NCBI RefSeq assembly: GCF_011064595.1
Contig: NZ_JAALJI010000004.1
Coordinates: forward strand, 62,001-126,000
From: Paludisphaera soli
GTDB lineage: Bacteria > Planctomycetota > Planctomycetia > Isosphaerales > Isosphaeraceae
Length of the DNA: 64,000 nucleotides
Reading direction: 5' to 3'
Part shown: in pieces, positions 63,955 through 64,000 of the stretch
Layout of the letters: every line of letters begins with the position of its first letter
Position numbering within the stretch: position 1 is the stretch's first letter
The notes under the pieces: model-generated
The model's input: only the letters and a program-made list of their open reading frames with translations
What the model was told of the DNA's origin: nothing
Databases searched by the model: none
Program-made: the position numbers and the translations under genes

Positions 63955-64000
63955 TCACGACTTCAGGCCGGGAGCGGCGACGCGGGCGGCGATCAGCGGC
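63955..64000 (-). CDS. 3' end of an unidentified gene, cut by the window edge
   Basis: Only the last 14 codons are inside: PLIAARVAAPGLKS and a TGA stop, followed by a terminator-like hairpin. Too short to identify. Another frame cannot be excluded. Confidence 0.35.
   Translation of the reverse strand, partial: PLIAARVAAPGLKS

Noticed and set aside
1-64000. tRNA, rRNA, riboswitch and origin search by eye
   Set aside because: No cloverleaf, rRNA-like stretch, known riboswitch core or DnaA-box cluster was seen; a covariance-model scan could still find a short RNA.

Overview
The window is GC-rich chromosomal DNA that reads as a planctomycete, most likely an Isosphaeraceae-type genome. The indicators are a DUF1501 (Tat-exported) protein, a formylglycine-type sulfatase, an SMP-30 lactonase, a PEP-CTERM protein, two giant extracellular proteins starting with the planctomycete 'LEGRRLLA'-type leader, duplicated ExbD genes and a Gly/Ala-rich proteome. 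I see no rRNA, tRNA, CRISPR array, phage module or complete insertion sequence. The taxon is an inference from gene content; no marker gene fixes it.

Layout. 1-7 kb (+): a PMT/ArnT-like membrane glycosyltransferase, a 1,074-aa AsmA-like envelope protein, a HAF-repeat secreted protein and a methyltransferase. 7-10.5 kb (-): a small membrane protein, an SMP-30 lactonase, a DUF1501 protein and a small secreted protein. 10.7-18 kb: a sulfatase with a LamG-like tail, a beta-lactamase-fold hydrolase, a double VOC protein, a membrane protein, a PEP-CTERM protein and small proteins. 18.3-19.5 kb (-): a subtilase split by a one-base frameshift in a homopolymer. 19.7-24.3 kb: a quinone-oxidoreductase-type dehydrogenase, then small membrane proteins including a GspG-like fusion and a tandem paralogue pair.

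24.3-40 kb holds a classical housekeeping order on the minus strand, xseA - xseB - ispA - dxs - nadK (exonuclease VII plus isoprenoid precursor synthesis plus NADP synthesis). It has been pulled apart. Two tandem giant extracellular paralogues (about 7.5 kb) lie between xseA and xseB. miaE and a low-GC segment of about 1.2 kb, bounded by a 32-bp direct repeat (31/32 identical), lie between ispA and xseB.

40-47 kb (-): a Gfo/Idh/MocA oxidoreductase, a small protein, and a four-gene acyl-transfer cluster (MBOAT, SGNH hydrolase, adenylate-forming ligase, LpxL-like protein). The cluster resembles dlt-type surface acylation but has no visible carrier protein. 47.8-54.5 kb (+): secreted proteins, an ArnT-like glycosyltransferase and a 910-aa secreted protein. 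54.5-55.8 kb (+): a DUF4065/Panacea-like gene followed 7 nt later by a zeta-toxin-like P-loop kinase, a plausible toxin-antitoxin pair with its own promoter. 55.8-59.9 kb: a purple-acid-phosphatase-like enzyme and a soluble Ser/Thr kinase with a long unrecognised C-terminus. 59.9-63.7 kb (-): a tightly overlapping ExbB-ExbD-ExbD-secreted protein-VWA operon, probably an energised envelope complex. The right edge cuts the end of one more minus-strand gene.
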